64,000 nt of DNA from Cyanobacteria bacterium SBLK (GTDB lineage Bacteria > Cyanobacteriota > Cyanobacteriia > Cyanobacteriales > Spirulinaceae). Position numbers and translations under genes: made by a program. Position 1 is the stretch's first letter, and the number at the start of each line of letters is the position of its first letter. This document shows, one piece after another, positions 9,053 through 17,581 of this stretch. The notes below the pieces were generated by a model. The model made no database searches. It saw only the letters and a program-made list of their open reading frames with translations, and was not told the DNA's origin. The stretch covers positions 1 to 64,000 of the forward strand of contig JAGHZQ010000015.1 in NCBI GenBank assembly GCA_017746715.1. The letters are read 5' to 3'.

Positions 9053-10975
9053 ATGAAAGGGCATACATTGAAAAAACAGCATTTCATTAATTCCGACGAT
9101 TCCTCTGTCAATTCCCGTCGAAAACCCCGCCTTCGTCCCCTGTTAAATATTGCCGCTACATGGATTCTCCTTCAGAGTTGCCTGAGTGGAATTCCCGCGA
9201 TCGCCCAAGAGAAAAAAGAACCCATCTCCTACAGCCAGCTTTTGGAAAAAGTGGACAAGGGAGATGTCATCAACGTCGAACTCGACCCCTCAACGGGTAT
9301 GGCGAAAGTGGGAATTCGCGGTGAAGAAGACCCCGTCAAAATCAAATTATTTGACGAAAATCCAGAATTAGTCGAGAAATTACGGGAAAAAAATATCGAG
9401 GTTGATGTCAAACCCTCCGGGGATCCCTCCGCTACTTTGGGATTGATTGCCAATCTCGCCCTGTTATTTATTCTCTTTGTTATTGTCATCATGATTTTGC
9501 GGCGATCGGCCGCTTCTTCGGGACAGGCGCTCAATTTCGGCAAATCTCGGGCGCGATTCCAAATGGAAGCCAAAACGGGTATCATGTTTAACGATGTCGC
9601 CGGAATCGACGAAGCGAAAGAAGAATTACAAGAAGTTGTCAGTTTCCTCAAAGAAACCGAACGCTTTACCTCTATCGGTGCGAGGATTCCTAAAGGGGTT
9701 TTGCTCATCGGTCCTCCCGGTACGGGAAAAACGCTCCTCGCCAAAGCTGTCGCAGGAGAAGCAGGAGTTCCTTTCTTTAGCATTTCGGGATCGGAATTTG
9801 TGGAAATGTTCGTCGGGGTAGGAGCCTCCCGCGTGCGAGATCTGTTCCGCAAAGCGAAGGAAAATGCCCCTTGTTTGATTTTTATCGATGAAATTGATGC
9901 TGTCGGTCGCCAACGAGGGGCCGGGATCGGGGGAGGAAATGACGAACGAGAACAAACCCTCAACCAACTCCTAACGGAAATGGATGGATTTGAGGGCAAT
10001 ACGGGAATTATCGTCATTGCGGCCACCAACCGCCCCGATGTATTGGACTCTGCCCTATTGCGTCCGGGTCGCTTCGATCGCCAAGTCATGGTCGATTTAC
10101 CGGGATACAAGGGACGTTTGGGCATTTTAGAAGTCCATTCCAAAACTAAAAAAATCTCTCCAGAGGTTTCCTTAGAACAGATTGCCCGCAAAACTCCCGG
10201 TTTATCGGGGGCAGATTTAGCCAACTTACTCAACGAAGCCGCCATTTTAACCGCTCGCCGTCGCAAAGAAGAAGTCACTCCCCTCGAAATTGACGACGCG
10301 ATCGATCGCGTTACTATCGGCATGACTCTCAATCCCTTACTCGACGGCAAAAAAAAGCGCCTCATTGCCTATCACGAGGTCGGTCACGCCCTGTTGATGA
10401 CCCTGTTGGAAAATACCTTTCCTTTGAATAAAGTCACAATTATTCCGCGATCGGGGGGGATTGGGGGATTTGCTCAAGATCTGCCCGATGAAGATGCTCT
10501 CGATAGCGGTCTGGTCAGTCGTGCTTTCTTAGTCGATCGCCTTGCGGTTTTCTTGGGAGGAAGGGCCGCAGAACAAGAAGTTTTTGGGGATGCAGAAGTG
10601 ACGATCGGGGCGCGAAATGACGTTCGCAATGTGGCCAATATCGCCCGGGAAATGGTGACGCGCTACGGGATGTCGAGTTTGGGACCTTTGGCCTTAGAAA
10701 GTCCGGATAATGAGGTTTTCTTGGGCAATGGCTGGCAGCCGCGGGCCGAGTATTCTGAAGAAGTCGCGGCAAAAATCGATCGCGCCGTGCGTGCTTTGGC
10801 CTTTGAAGGGTACGAAAAGGCGCGAGACCTCATTCGCCAACACCGTCCGATTATGGATCGCCTCGTGGATCTCTTGATCGACCAAGAAACCGTTGAGGGG
10901 GAAGAGTTCCGCAAGATCGTGGCGGGTTATGTCAAGTTACCCAAAAAACAGCGCGAACTTTCTTTGGTCAAATAG
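9053..10975 (+). CDS. ftsH: ATP-dependent zinc metalloprotease FtsH
   Basis: A 640-residue membrane protease that extracts and degrades membrane proteins; in cyanobacteria family members remove damaged photosystem II D1 or serve essential roles. An N-terminal hydrophobic segment that resembles a signal peptide (about 30-52, ending AIAQ), a lumenal/periplasmic domain and a second membrane helix (about 129-149) precede the AAA domain: GPPGTGKT (220-227), Walker [15 protein letters not shown] with [20 protein letters not shown]. The zinc site is HEVGH (441-445), with the third ligand in the later [23 protein letters not shown] segment. HEVGH instead of HEAGH is within family variation. Which of the several cyanobacterial FtsH paralogues it is cannot be told reliably here. 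It precedes tRNA-Leu. Confidence 0.95.
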   Translation: MKGHTLKKQHFINSDDSSVNSRRKPRLRPLLNIAATWILLQSCLSGIPAIAQEKKEPISYSQLLEKVDKGDVINVELDPSTGMAKVGIRGEEDPVKIKLFDENPELVEKLREKNIEVDVKPSGDPSATLGLIANLALLFILFVIVIMILRRSAASSGQALNFGKSRARFQMEAKTGIMFNDVAGIDEAKEELQEVVSFLKETERFTSIGARIPKGVLLIGPPGTGKTLLAKAVAGEAGVPFFSISGSEFVEMFVGVGASRVRDLFRKAKENAPCLIFIDEIDAVGRQRGAGIGGGNDEREQTLNQLLTEMDGFEGNTGIIVIAATNRPDVLDSALLRPGRFDRQVMVDLPGYKGRLGILEVHSKTKKISPEVSLEQIARKTPGLSGADLANLLNEAAILTARRRKEEVTPLEIDDAIDRVTIGMTLNPLLDGKKKRLIAYHEVGHALLMTLLENTFPLNKVTIIPRSGGIGGFAQDLPDEDALDSGLVSRAFLVDRLAVFLGGRAAEQEVFGDAEVTIGARNDVRNVANIAREMVTRYGMSSLGPLALESPDNEVFLGNGWQPRAEYSEEVAAKIDRAVRALAFEGYEKARDLIRQHRPIMDRLVDLLIDQETVEGEEFRKIVAGYVKLPKKQRELSLVK

Positions 10976-11005
10976 TTGCACAATTGGGTTTGAATCTGTT
11001 ATACT
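10976..11005 (+). promoter_or_regulatory. Sigma70-type promoter for tRNA-Leu
   Basis: TTGCAC at 10976-10981 and TATACT at 11000-11005 are separated by 18 bases. The expected start, about 11012, is 15 bases before the tRNA, so the tRNA can be transcribed independently of ftsH. Confidence 0.6.
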
Positions 11006-11026
11006 AGGTAACTGTCAAACCCAAGC

Positions 11027-11107
11027 GCGGATGTGGTGGAATTGGTAGACACGCACGCTTGAGGGGCGTGTGGCTTGCCCGTGCGAGTTCGAGTCTCGCC
11101 ATCCGCA
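11027..11107 (+). tRNA. tRNA-Leu (anticodon GAG)
   Basis: The acceptor arms GCGGATG and CATCCGC pair perfectly, followed by discriminator A; CCA is not encoded. The D-arm contains TGGTAGAC, the anticodon stem CACGC/GCGTG encloses TTGAGGG with anticodon GAG, a long class II variable arm follows, and the T-arm reads GCGAG-TTCGAGT-CTCGC. The long variable arm and GAG anticodon identify leucine (CUC/CUU codons). Confidence 0.96.
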
Positions 11108-11113
11108 TTTTTT

Positions 11114-11163
11114 AAATCGGCGAACTTATTCCGGATCGCTCTCCGAATAAGTTCGCCGATTTA
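11114..11163 (+). terminator. Strong hairpin terminator after tRNA-Leu
   Basis: A 20-base-pair stem with one bulged base (arms 11114-11134 and 11143-11162) starts 6 bases after the tRNA. It is followed by TTATTATTTTG. It probably terminates the tRNA transcript and could also define the 3' end before trimming. Confidence 0.8.
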
Positions 11164-11459
11164 TTATTTTGTTGGCGATTCTTAGCAAAACCCTACGACA
11201 TCACACGATACGACATCACAAGATTAAAATATTTTGTTTTGATTGAATTTGATTAACATTTTTAGTTATAACAAACATAAGTATATCTACGGATAAATCT
11301 TTATTGAGGAACTTATATTTTTATTTGTAACGGAGTTTTTTCTACCATTATTTTTATAAATATCTATATCTTATAACTTAAGAACCGTCAATTTGCAAGA
11401 TCGAAATACGATCCCTCATTAAATTTTTACCGATCTTGTGGGTAGGATAAAAATTTCAG
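11164..11459. other. AT-rich intergenic region
   Basis: A near-perfect direct repeat of 15 bases, TACGACATCACACGA and TACGACATCACAAGA, lies at 11194-11223. The rest is very AT-rich and probably contains the promoter of the following gene. No gene was seen. Confidence 0.4.
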
Positions 11460-12737
11460 ATGATTGATTTAGATGGCTCTAACGAGCTGCAAGAAGTTTT
11501 ACCTCAAGGACAGAAAATTGTGAATAAACACAATACAATGGCAGTTTTGCTTGATAAAACACAGAGGTTTGTACACCCCATAACGAACATCCCCTTCTTG
11601 AAGGCCGTTCTTCTTTTTTTACTCGTTACTTACCTGAGTTTGGGAAGTGTTACCGGGTCTGCTCGGGCAGAAGATTCTGAGATTCTGCGTAAAGATACCT
11701 TTGTTGCTGGAAACGTGACACAAATTGCAGCCGCTCGATCTCGTCATAATTTTGCTGTCACGGCTGTTCGGGATAGTGATGGCAATCTTCGGGTTATCAG
11801 CTGGCGAGTTCGCTGCGGCACACCAATTACGCGTCGAGATACAGAAGTTGCAGGGGCTGTCAGTGAAATTGCCTTGACCCAAGCCCGTGACGGTTTTGTC
11901 GTTACGGCCGTGCGAGATAGCGATGGCAATCTACGAGTTATTAGCTGGGAGGTTGAGCCAAACGGAACAATTACGCGTCGTGACACAGAAGTTGCAGGGG
12001 CTGTCAGTGAAATTGCTGTAGCACAGCGACTCGATCCTTTTAGTCCCCTCGATACCTTCATCGTTACAGCCGTGCGCGACAGTGATGGAGATCTACGCGT
12101 CATTAGTTGGAGCGTAAGCAATACTGGCAATCTCACACGTCGGGATACAGAAGTTGCTGGTGCAGTTACGACAATTGACGTAGCAGGATATAACAAGGGT
12201 GTTGTGACTGGTGTGCGTGACAGTGCCAATAACTTGCGTTTAATTAGTTGGGAAGTTGCGAACAATGGAGGAATTACGCGTCGTGACACTGAGACTGCAG
12301 GTATGGTATCGGCAATCGCGATGGACTCTGCCCACCCCCGCACAGCTGCCGACCCCAGCATAGTAGTTACTGCTTTGCGTGATAACAACAACAACTTGAG
12401 AGTAATTAGTTGGAGCGTAAGCGATACTGGCAATATTATACGTCGCGATACAGAAGTTGCTGGTATCGTGAGTAATATTGATACAGCACAGATTCGGCTT
12501 GGAGATGGTCCAATCAAAGATCGCTTTGTTACAGCAGTTCGTGATAGCAACGCGGACCTGCGGATAATTGGATGGAGCGTAGACACTGCAAACGCTGATT
12601 TAGAGCGCTTGGGTACTGCCGTGGCAGGCACAATATCAAATGTTGCCGTGGCCAAAGTCAGCAACAGTTGCGCTATAACGGCAGTGCGCGATGACAACAA
12701 TAATCTACGTATTATTAGCTGGAGCGTAACAAATTAG
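11460..12737 (+). CDS. Secreted protein of seven propeller-like repeats
   Basis: A 425-residue protein with a signal peptide (FLKAVLLFLLVTYLSLGSVTGSARA, cleavage before EDS at about residue 71), so it is exported. The mature part consists of seven repeats of 46-54 residues, each with a T-AVRDSDGNLRVISW core followed by ITRRDTEVAGAVSEIA. Seven repeats, each able to form a four-stranded blade, suggest a seven-bladed beta-propeller. I know of no enzyme with this repeat; a binding or surface role is possible. An internal ATG at 11538 would give a more usual signal peptide length. Codons of the repeat cores have drifted while the protein is kept, which argues for selection. Confidence 0.8.
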   Translation: MIDLDGSNELQEVLPQGQKIVNKHNTMAVLLDKTQRFVHPITNIPFLKAVLLFLLVTYLSLGSVTGSARAEDSEILRKDTFVAGNVTQIAAARSRHNFAVTAVRDSDGNLRVISWRVRCGTPITRRDTEVAGAVSEIALTQARDGFVVTAVRDSDGNLRVISWEVEPNGTITRRDTEVAGAVSEIAVAQRLDPFSPLDTFIVTAVRDSDGDLRVISWSVSNTGNLTRRDTEVAGAVTTIDVAGYNKGVVTGVRDSANNLRLISWEVANNGGITRRDTETAGMVSAIAMDSAHPRTAADPSIVVTALRDNNNNLRVISWSVSDTGNIIRRDTEVAGIVSNIDTAQIRLGDGPIKDRFVTAVRDSNADLRIIGWSVDTANADLERLGTAVAGTISNVAVAKVSNSCAITAVRDDNNNLRIISWSVTN

Positions 12738-12762
12738 TCGATTATTGGTCATTCTAGGCCCG

Positions 12763-12798
12763 CAGGGTGTGTTTGCTTTACCGCAACGCACCCTTTTT
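12763..12798 (+). terminator. Rho-independent terminator
   Basis: GGGTGTGTT (12765-12773) pairs with AACGCACCC (12785-12793), with one G-U pair, around an 11-base loop, followed directly by TTTTT. It lies 26 bases after the stop of the repeat protein. Confidence 0.85.
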
Positions 12799-13301
12799 AA
12801 CTTCTCAAATCCGCTTGAATCACCATACTTCTCGGTGAGGAAGCAGGGGGAGCGGGGGAAGAAGAATTTTGCCAGAAAAGCCTAAGTTCGGACAATTATC
12901 CGGATTTGATATCAGTCTAATCGCATTTCCAGCAAGTCAGGACAAGCGATCGCGATCGGCACTTTTGTTTTTCGAGTTCTTTCTCTTCTCGTTCGCGATC
13001 GCGCTCATTTTCGGCTAAAGTCGCCCTTTGTTATTCGCGATCGCGTTGTTCTACAATCTCCACATAAGAAGCAAAACGCTCCCCGTTGGGATGAAATAAT
13101 GCTAAATTCTCAATTATATAAAATGAAAGAGTTTTCGGCCCTTATCAAGAACGAGTTTGATTTTTTTGGCAAATCAAGCGTTTGCTTTTCTGACTCTTCT
13201 GGTTTCCCCATTTGCCATTGCTAGTTACCAGTTCCCCGTCACCTGCGACCAAATTCTGATAAAATCTTATAGAAACTTTACAAAAGCCTTTAAGATTTTC
13301 A
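12799..13301. other. Intergenic region, no gene seen
   Basis: About 500 bases between the terminator and the ycf39 homologue. It contains two HIP1 octamers and short fragments with coding-like HIP1-rich composition, but no frame with a start and family resemblance. A degraded gene is possible. Confidence 0.4.
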
Positions 13302-14288
13302 ATGGAAATATTGGTAGTCGGTGCTACGGGTACCCTCGGAAGACAAATTGTTCGTCGCGCTCTTGATGCGGGTCATCAGGTTCGCTGTTTAGTGAGGAAG
13401 CCGAGAAAAGCAGCCTTTTTAAAAGAGTGGGGAGCAGAACTCGTACAAGGAGATATTTGCGAACCGGAAACCTTAGACAGCGCGATCGCGGGAATGGAAA
13501 TTGTTATCGATGCAGCAACCGCAAAAGCAACGGATTCTTTAAGCATCAAACAAGTAGACTGGGAAGGAAAAATCGCTTTAATTCAAGCGGCAAAAAAAGC
13601 AGAAATCAATCGCTATATCTTCTTTTCCATCCTCGATTCCGAAAAATTCCCTCGCGTTCCCTTAATGGCAATCAAACATTGTACGGAATTATTTTTAGCA
13701 GAATCCGGACTCAACTATACCATTTTTAAGCCTTGCGGTTTTATGCAAGGATTAATCGGTCAATTTGCCATTCCCATATTAGATAATCAAGTCGTTTGGG
13801 TGACGGGAAAAGGTTCGCCGATCGCCTATTTGGATACCTTGGATATTGCTAAATTTACCATTCGCGCTCTCGAAGTTCCCGAAACTGAAAATAGAACTTT
13901 TCCCCTTGTCGGTACCCGTGCTTGGGGAACTTACGAAATTATCCAATTGTGCGAGCGCCTCTCGGGAAAAACAGCCAAGACGGCCAAACTGGAATTGCCG
14001 GTTTTGCGCTTCATTCGTCGGATTTTACGTTTCTTTCAATGGGGTTGGAATATTGCCGATCGCCTGACTTTTGCCGAAGTCCTCGCCGGAGATCGTCCCC
14101 TTGATGCTTCAATGGAAGAAGTCTATACGACCCTCGCCCTCGACCCGCAAGAAACCACCACCCTTGAAGAATATCTCCAAGAATATTTTTCGCGAATTAT
14201 GAAAAAATTAAAAGAAATCGGCTACGAGAAAGAAAAAGAAAAAGAACGCAAAAAGAAAAAGCGTTCTCCTTTTAAAAACAAATCTTAA
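13302..14288 (+). CDS. ycf39: NmrA-like atypical SDR, Ycf39 homologue
   Basis: The 328-residue protein begins with the NAD(P)-binding motif GATGTLG and follows the atypical short-chain dehydrogenase fold of Ycf39/HCF244, a thylakoid assembly factor that with high-light-inducible proteins helps deliver chlorophyll to newly made D1 of photosystem II. Recognisable blocks are VRCLVRKP, GAELVQGDI, NRYIFFSI, NYTIFKPCGFMQGL and PIAYLDTLDIAKF. The C-terminal tail is unusually lysine/glutamate-rich (EKEKEKERKKKKRSPFKNKS), longer than I expect for the family. It is followed after 55 bases by NAD kinase on the same strand. A related cyanobacterial NmrA-like paralogue is the alternative. Confidence 0.82.
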   Translation: MEILVVGATGTLGRQIVRRALDAGHQVRCLVRKPRKAAFLKEWGAELVQGDICEPETLDSAIAGMEIVIDAATAKATDSLSIKQVDWEGKIALIQAAKKAEINRYIFFSILDSEKFPRVPLMAIKHCTELFLAESGLNYTIFKPCGFMQGLIGQFAIPILDNQVVWVTGKGSPIAYLDTLDIAKFTIRALEVPETENRTFPLVGTRAWGTYEIIQLCERLSGKTAKTAKLELPVLRFIRRILRFFQWGWNIADRLTFAEVLAGDRPLDASMEEVYTTLALDPQETTTLEEYLQEYFSRIMKKLKEIGYEKEKEKERKKKKRSPFKNKS

Positions 14289-14343
14289 AATTTTTCGGAA
14301 TCGTTTTTATTTGTCCCTTTGTTAAAAGAACGGATTTTTTGTC

Positions 14344-15261
14344 GTGCCAAAAGTAGGCATTCTTTATAACGATATCAAACCCACGGCTTGCCGCATTGCT
14401 GGCGAAATTCGCGATCGCCTGCGCGATCGCGGTTGCGAAGTGCTCCTCACCTCCAGTTATGGCGGCATTCTCGGCTTTTCTAAACCCGGTAGCCCTCGCT
14501 GTCACACTCCCATCGAGCATTTAGCCCCACCAGAATTTGACGAGACGATCGATTTTGGCATTGTTTTCGGGGGAGACGGCACTGTTTTAGCTGCCTTTCG
14601 CCAAGTTGCACCATTAGGGATTCCCTTACTGGGCGTGAATACCGGACATATGGGATTTCTCACGGAAACCTATGTCAATCAACTCTCCGAAGCCATCGAA
14701 AAAGCGATCGCAGGAGAGTATGAAACCGAAGAGCGGACGATGCTAACTGTGAAAATTTTGCGGGATGAAACGCTTTTATGGGAAGCACTCTGCTTAAACG
14801 AAATAGTCGTACATCGAGAACCCTTAACCAGCATGTGCCATTTCGAGATTCAAATCGGCCATCATGCTCCTATTGATATTGCTGCTGACGGCGTGATCGT
14901 TTCTACTCCAACGGGATCGACTGCCTATTCCCTCAGTGCGGGAGGTCCAGTGGTTGCCCCCGGTATTCCCGCCTTACAACTCATCCCGATCTGTCCTCAT
15001 TCTCTAGCCTCCCGCGCACTCGTTTTTTCCAATCGAGAAATTGTGACCATTTTTCCAGCCAATCCTACCCCAATGGTTATGGTTGTGGACGGTAATGGAG
15101 GTTGTGCTATCCTACCGCAAGATCGAATACAAATAGAAAAATCTCAATACTCGGCCAAATTCATCCGTTTGCAATCCCCAGAATTTTTCCGCATTCTTCG
15201 AGAAAAACTGGGTTGGGGATTGCCTCATATTGCCAAGCCAACTTCTGTGGAACTGCCTTAA
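14344..15261 (+). CDS. nadK: NAD kinase
   Basis: ATP- (or polyphosphate-) dependent NAD phosphorylation to NADP. The 305-residue protein contains [12 protein letters not shown] (the GGDGT motif, near residue 77), [12 protein letters not shown], a NE/D motif in [11 protein letters not shown] and the conserved [24 protein letters not shown] segment. The start is GTG at 14344 in GTCGTGCCAAAAGTAGGC; no better ATG exists upstream. Cyanobacteria usually have two NAD kinases; this cannot be assigned to one of them with certainty. It is followed by a mosaic repeat and then a response regulator. Confidence 0.94.
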   Translation: MPKVGILYNDIKPTACRIAGEIRDRLRDRGCEVLLTSSYGGILGFSKPGSPRCHTPIEHLAPPEFDETIDFGIVFGGDGTVLAAFRQVAPLGIPLLGVNTGHMGFLTETYVNQLSEAIEKAIAGEYETEERTMLTVKILRDETLLWEALCLNEIVVHREPLTSMCHFEIQIGHHAPIDIAADGVIVSTPTGSTAYSLSAGGPVVAPGIPALQLIPICPHSLASRALVFSNREIVTIFPANPTPMVMVVDGNGGCAILPQDRIQIEKSQYSAKFIRLQSPEFFRILREKLGWGLPHIAKPTSVELP

Positions 15262-15285
15262 TCTCAGCGATCGGTTATCAGCAAT

Positions 15286-15372
15286 GCGACCCGGGCGAGG
15301 TTGCCTCGCCTAGGGAATGCGCGCCAAGACAGACGCAAGGGAATGCTGACCAAGAGAGGGAACTCGCATCGA
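15286..15372. repeat. Mosaic repeat, relative of the one at 4676
   Basis: It shares an exact 25-base block (15331-15355) and an overlapping 16-base block (15324-15339) with the repeat at 4676-4793, plus an inverted GGCGAGG/CCTCGCC hairpin at 15294-15309. The two sites show a dispersed family with shuffled modules. It lies in the leader of the regulator gene. Confidence 0.65.
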
Positions 15373-15474
15373 ATCAGTTATCAGGGGGAACAAATCACGC
15401 ATAACTCACGATCGATAATCCATAACTATGTTATAACTGGGAAAATTGATAGGTATTTGTACTCAGGAAACTTT

Positions 15475-16170
15475 ATGGTAGCGGCAATTTTAGAGCATTC
15501 TCCTTGTATTCTCTTGGTGCGACCCGAAGAAGATTTGACACGGCAGATCTATCGCGATTTGACAGAAGCGGGTTATGATATCGCGATCGCCTCGGATGTA
15601 GAGCGATCGGTACAACAAGCCAACGATCTCCGGCCGGCCATGGTTCTGGTCGATCGCGCATCTACTGGAGACGCGGGTTTTCAATTTTGCCGTCAACTGC
15701 GGGCGATCGGCAATCGGACACCTGTACTTGTATTGATGTCTACGGATACCGTCAGCGATCGCGTGGCTTGTTTGGAAGCGGGGGCAGATGATTATCTTCT
15801 CAAACCCTACCGCTCGGAAACCTTGTTACAACTGGTCGATCTTTATTTGGAGACCCCCAAGAATAACTCAGAACAGTTGCGTTTTGGGGATTTGGTATTG
15901 GATTTAACGACTCGTCGAGCCATTCGTAAGGGTCGCGAATTCGATCTGACGATGAAAGAATACGAGCTTCTCAAATATTTAATGTCCCATCCTCGGGAAG
16001 TGGTGACGCGGGAACAAATTCTCGAAAATGTTTGGGGTTACGATTTTATGGGGGCATCGAATGTCATTGAAGTGTATATTCGCTATCTACGCCTGAAAAT
16101 TGAGGATGAAGGGGAAAAACGACTCATTCAAACCGTGCGCGGCGTTGGCTATGTTCTCAGAGAACCTTAA
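15475..16170 (+). CDS. nblR: OmpR-family response regulator, NblR-like with degenerate receiver
   Basis: From the ATG at 15475 the protein has 231 residues: a receiver domain (1-120) and a winged-helix DNA-binding domain (about 130-231, ending RTVRGVGYVLREP by function, TMKEYELLKYLMSHPREVVTREQILENVWGYDF). The receiver begins ILLVRPEED, so the acidic pair that normally holds magnesium is replaced by R16-P17, while D60 (VLVDR) and K110 remain. This atypical pocket is what is known for NblR, the regulator of phycobilisome degradation under nutrient stress, which works without normal phosphorylation. The assignment rests on that pattern and general likeness; another atypical cyanobacterial OmpR regulator is possible. 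Upstream in-frame codons to 15301 are repeat sequence. Confidence 0.6.
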   Translation: MVAAILEHSPCILLVRPEEDLTRQIYRDLTEAGYDIAIASDVERSVQQANDLRPAMVLVDRASTGDAGFQFCRQLRAIGNRTPVLVLMSTDTVSDRVACLEAGADDYLLKPYRSETLLQLVDLYLETPKNNSEQLRFGDLVLDLTTRRAIRKGREFDLTMKEYELLKYLMSHPREVVTREQILENVWGYDFMGASNVIEVYIRYLRLKIEDEGEKRLIQTVRGVGYVLREP

Positions 16171-16197
16171 GCAAGGAACAAGGAGAAAGGATGAAAG

Positions 16198-16695
16198 ATG
16201 AAAAATCTTAAATTATGTTGGGTTATTTTATTCTGCTTATTAATTTTTAGCTGTTCTCCTGGGGCGACTTCCAAGGAGAATAGTGTTATTGCTGGAGAAA
16301 GTTTGGGTCAAATGCTGCCAATTCGCGCAACAGCGACAATGGGAGGCGAGGTCATCGAGCTAGAAGTGACGGAAACCCCCGAACAACAAGCCCTCGGTTT
16401 AATGTTTCGCGATCGCCTGCCCGACGATCGCGGTATGCTATTTTCCTTCGATCCCCCCCGTCCAGTCGGATTTTGGATGAAAAATGTCCGCATCTCTCTC
16501 GATATGATATTTTTACGAGATGGCGAAGTGCGCTATATTGCCGCAAACGTTCCCCCTTGCTATCAACCCGCCCCCCAATGTCCCGCTTATGGACCGCCTG
16601 AGGCAATCGATCGCGTGATTGAATTGCGCGGGGGGCGCGCTGAAGAATTGGGACTCAAGGCGGGCGATCGCATTACAATTGAATTTCTAGATTAA
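16198..16695 (+). CDS. DUF192 family lipoprotein
   Basis: A 165-residue protein with a lipobox (LLIFSC, C19) and a single DUF192 domain: EVTETPEQQALGLMFRDRLPDDRGMLFSF, then FWMKNVRISLDMIFL and a C-terminal GDRITIEF. The family is widespread, forms a small beta-barrel fold and has no established reaction. It follows the response regulator by 27 bases and is probably in the same transcript. A Tat/Sec lipoprotein location on the outer face of a membrane is inferred from the lipobox. Confidence 0.88.
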   Translation: MKNLKLCWVILFCLLIFSCSPGATSKENSVIAGESLGQMLPIRATATMGGEVIELEVTETPEQQALGLMFRDRLPDDRGMLFSFDPPRPVGFWMKNVRISLDMIFLRDGEVRYIAANVPPCYQPAPQCPAYGPPEAIDRVIELRGGRAEELGLKAGDRITIEFLD

Positions 16696-17173
16696 GAAAT
16701 GTTTTTTTTTTACATTTCTGTCTTGTCATTATCTCAGTTTCTGTTACAATATTTTTCTCCTGTTTAGGTACGATCGCTCGATTCGACTGAAAACGAGCAA
16801 AAGATTATTTTTTCCCGATCGTTGTCAAAAATTAATATGTCACAAATTAGTATTCAATAATTTGCGCGCGAGGACTGCTATGAGTTTTTTTGCAACAGAT
16901 TAAATACGAAAACAGACTCTTAAAATATATTTAACTTAAAGAGATTCGTTTTGTGAAAAAAGATCTTGCTTTGGTTTTTTCTAACAGTCAGAATTGGCAT
17001 AAAAATTAAGATATTGCTGCACTCGATCCGAGATCGCTAACGCAGTTTTATTTTATCTAAAACTGTCTTTTTATAATGCAGTTTAAGGCGTGACAGATTT
17101 ATTTCTGGCCTTTTTTAGTCTCATTTTAATAAACCTTGAAGGATAAAATCTTTTTTAATTAGGAGGGGAGAAA
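16696..17173. other. Long AT-rich spacer with two hairpins
   Basis: There is no gene in 478 bases. A hairpin AGAAATGT/ACATTTCT with an all-T loop (16695-16719) follows the DUF192 gene and may terminate it. A second hairpin at 17043-17072 ends in TCTTTTT. A promoter for an RNA between them cannot be proved by eye. Confidence 0.5.
17043..17072 (+). terminator. Rho-independent terminator with no gene directly before it
   Basis: CAGTTTTA (17043-17050) pairs with TAAAACTG (17058-17065), followed by TCTTTTT. The nearest upstream gene ends 348 bases earlier and has its own hairpin, so this may end a small RNA or act as an attenuator for the gene at 17174. Confidence 0.55.
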
Positions 17174-17410
17174 ATGCAGCCCGTTACTCATACTCGGTTT
17201 ATTCATTTTTTACAAGAAGAATTAGCGCTATCCAAAGAATCGATCGCGATCGCCCAACGCTATTTTGAACGAGATTCCGGATCTTTTCCCATGATTCTCT
17301 GGCAATATGGTTTGGTGAGCCTCGAACAATTGGAGCGCATTTTTGACTGGCTGGAAGAATCAAACGATACACTCACCAGTCACCAACAATGCGATCCCGC
17401 ATCGGCTTAA
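17174..17410 (+). CDS. DUF2949 family protein
   Basis: A 78-residue protein with a strong ribosome site (AGGAGGGG) seven bases before the ATG. The sequence HFLQEELALSKESIAIAQRYFERDSGSFPMILWQYGLVSLEQLERIFDWLE is the DUF2949 pattern seen across cyanobacteria. Its function is unknown; it is soluble and mostly helical. It stands alone behind a long leader containing a terminator-like hairpin, so expression may be regulated by attenuation or by a neighbouring RNA. Confidence 0.85.
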   Translation: MQPVTHTRFIHFLQEELALSKESIAIAQRYFERDSGSFPMILWQYGLVSLEQLERIFDWLEESNDTLTSHQQCDPASA

Positions 17411-17450
17411 GATACAAGCAGTTAAACCCCGACATGCCCCCTAATCCCTC

Positions 17451-17500
17451 GACAGGTCGATTGGATATGGCGAATCGAATTCGCCATCCCTCGACCTCAA
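17451..17500 (-). repeat. Short dispersed inverted-repeat element, copy B
   Basis: Read on the minus strand it gives TTGAGGTCGAGGGATGGCGA to TATCCAATCGACCTGTC, matching copies at 3060-3110 and 58275-58352. The interior here is a near-perfect palindrome (GGCGAATTCGATTCGCC) and the ends AGGTCGA/TCGACCT are inverted, so the whole can form a cruciform or RNA hairpin. It lies between convergent genes and might serve as a terminator. Confidence 0.65.
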
Positions 17501-17581
17501 ATCTGGGGGAGGGAATGCCCATTGAACCCGTCACCAGTTAATCCGTTATTACATTGCGACTGCCGACTTTTAACTTTCTAT

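Noticed and set aside
9229-10365. Long minus-strand open frame (378 codons) opposite ftsH
   Set aside because: It is the antisense of a strongly conserved ftsH; the Ser/Arg/Pro-rich product has no family features.
11744-12700. Minus-strand open frame (318 codons) opposite the repeat protein
   Set aside because: The repeated codons of the plus-strand gene create a long, repetitive antisense frame; the plus strand has a signal peptide and sensible repeats.
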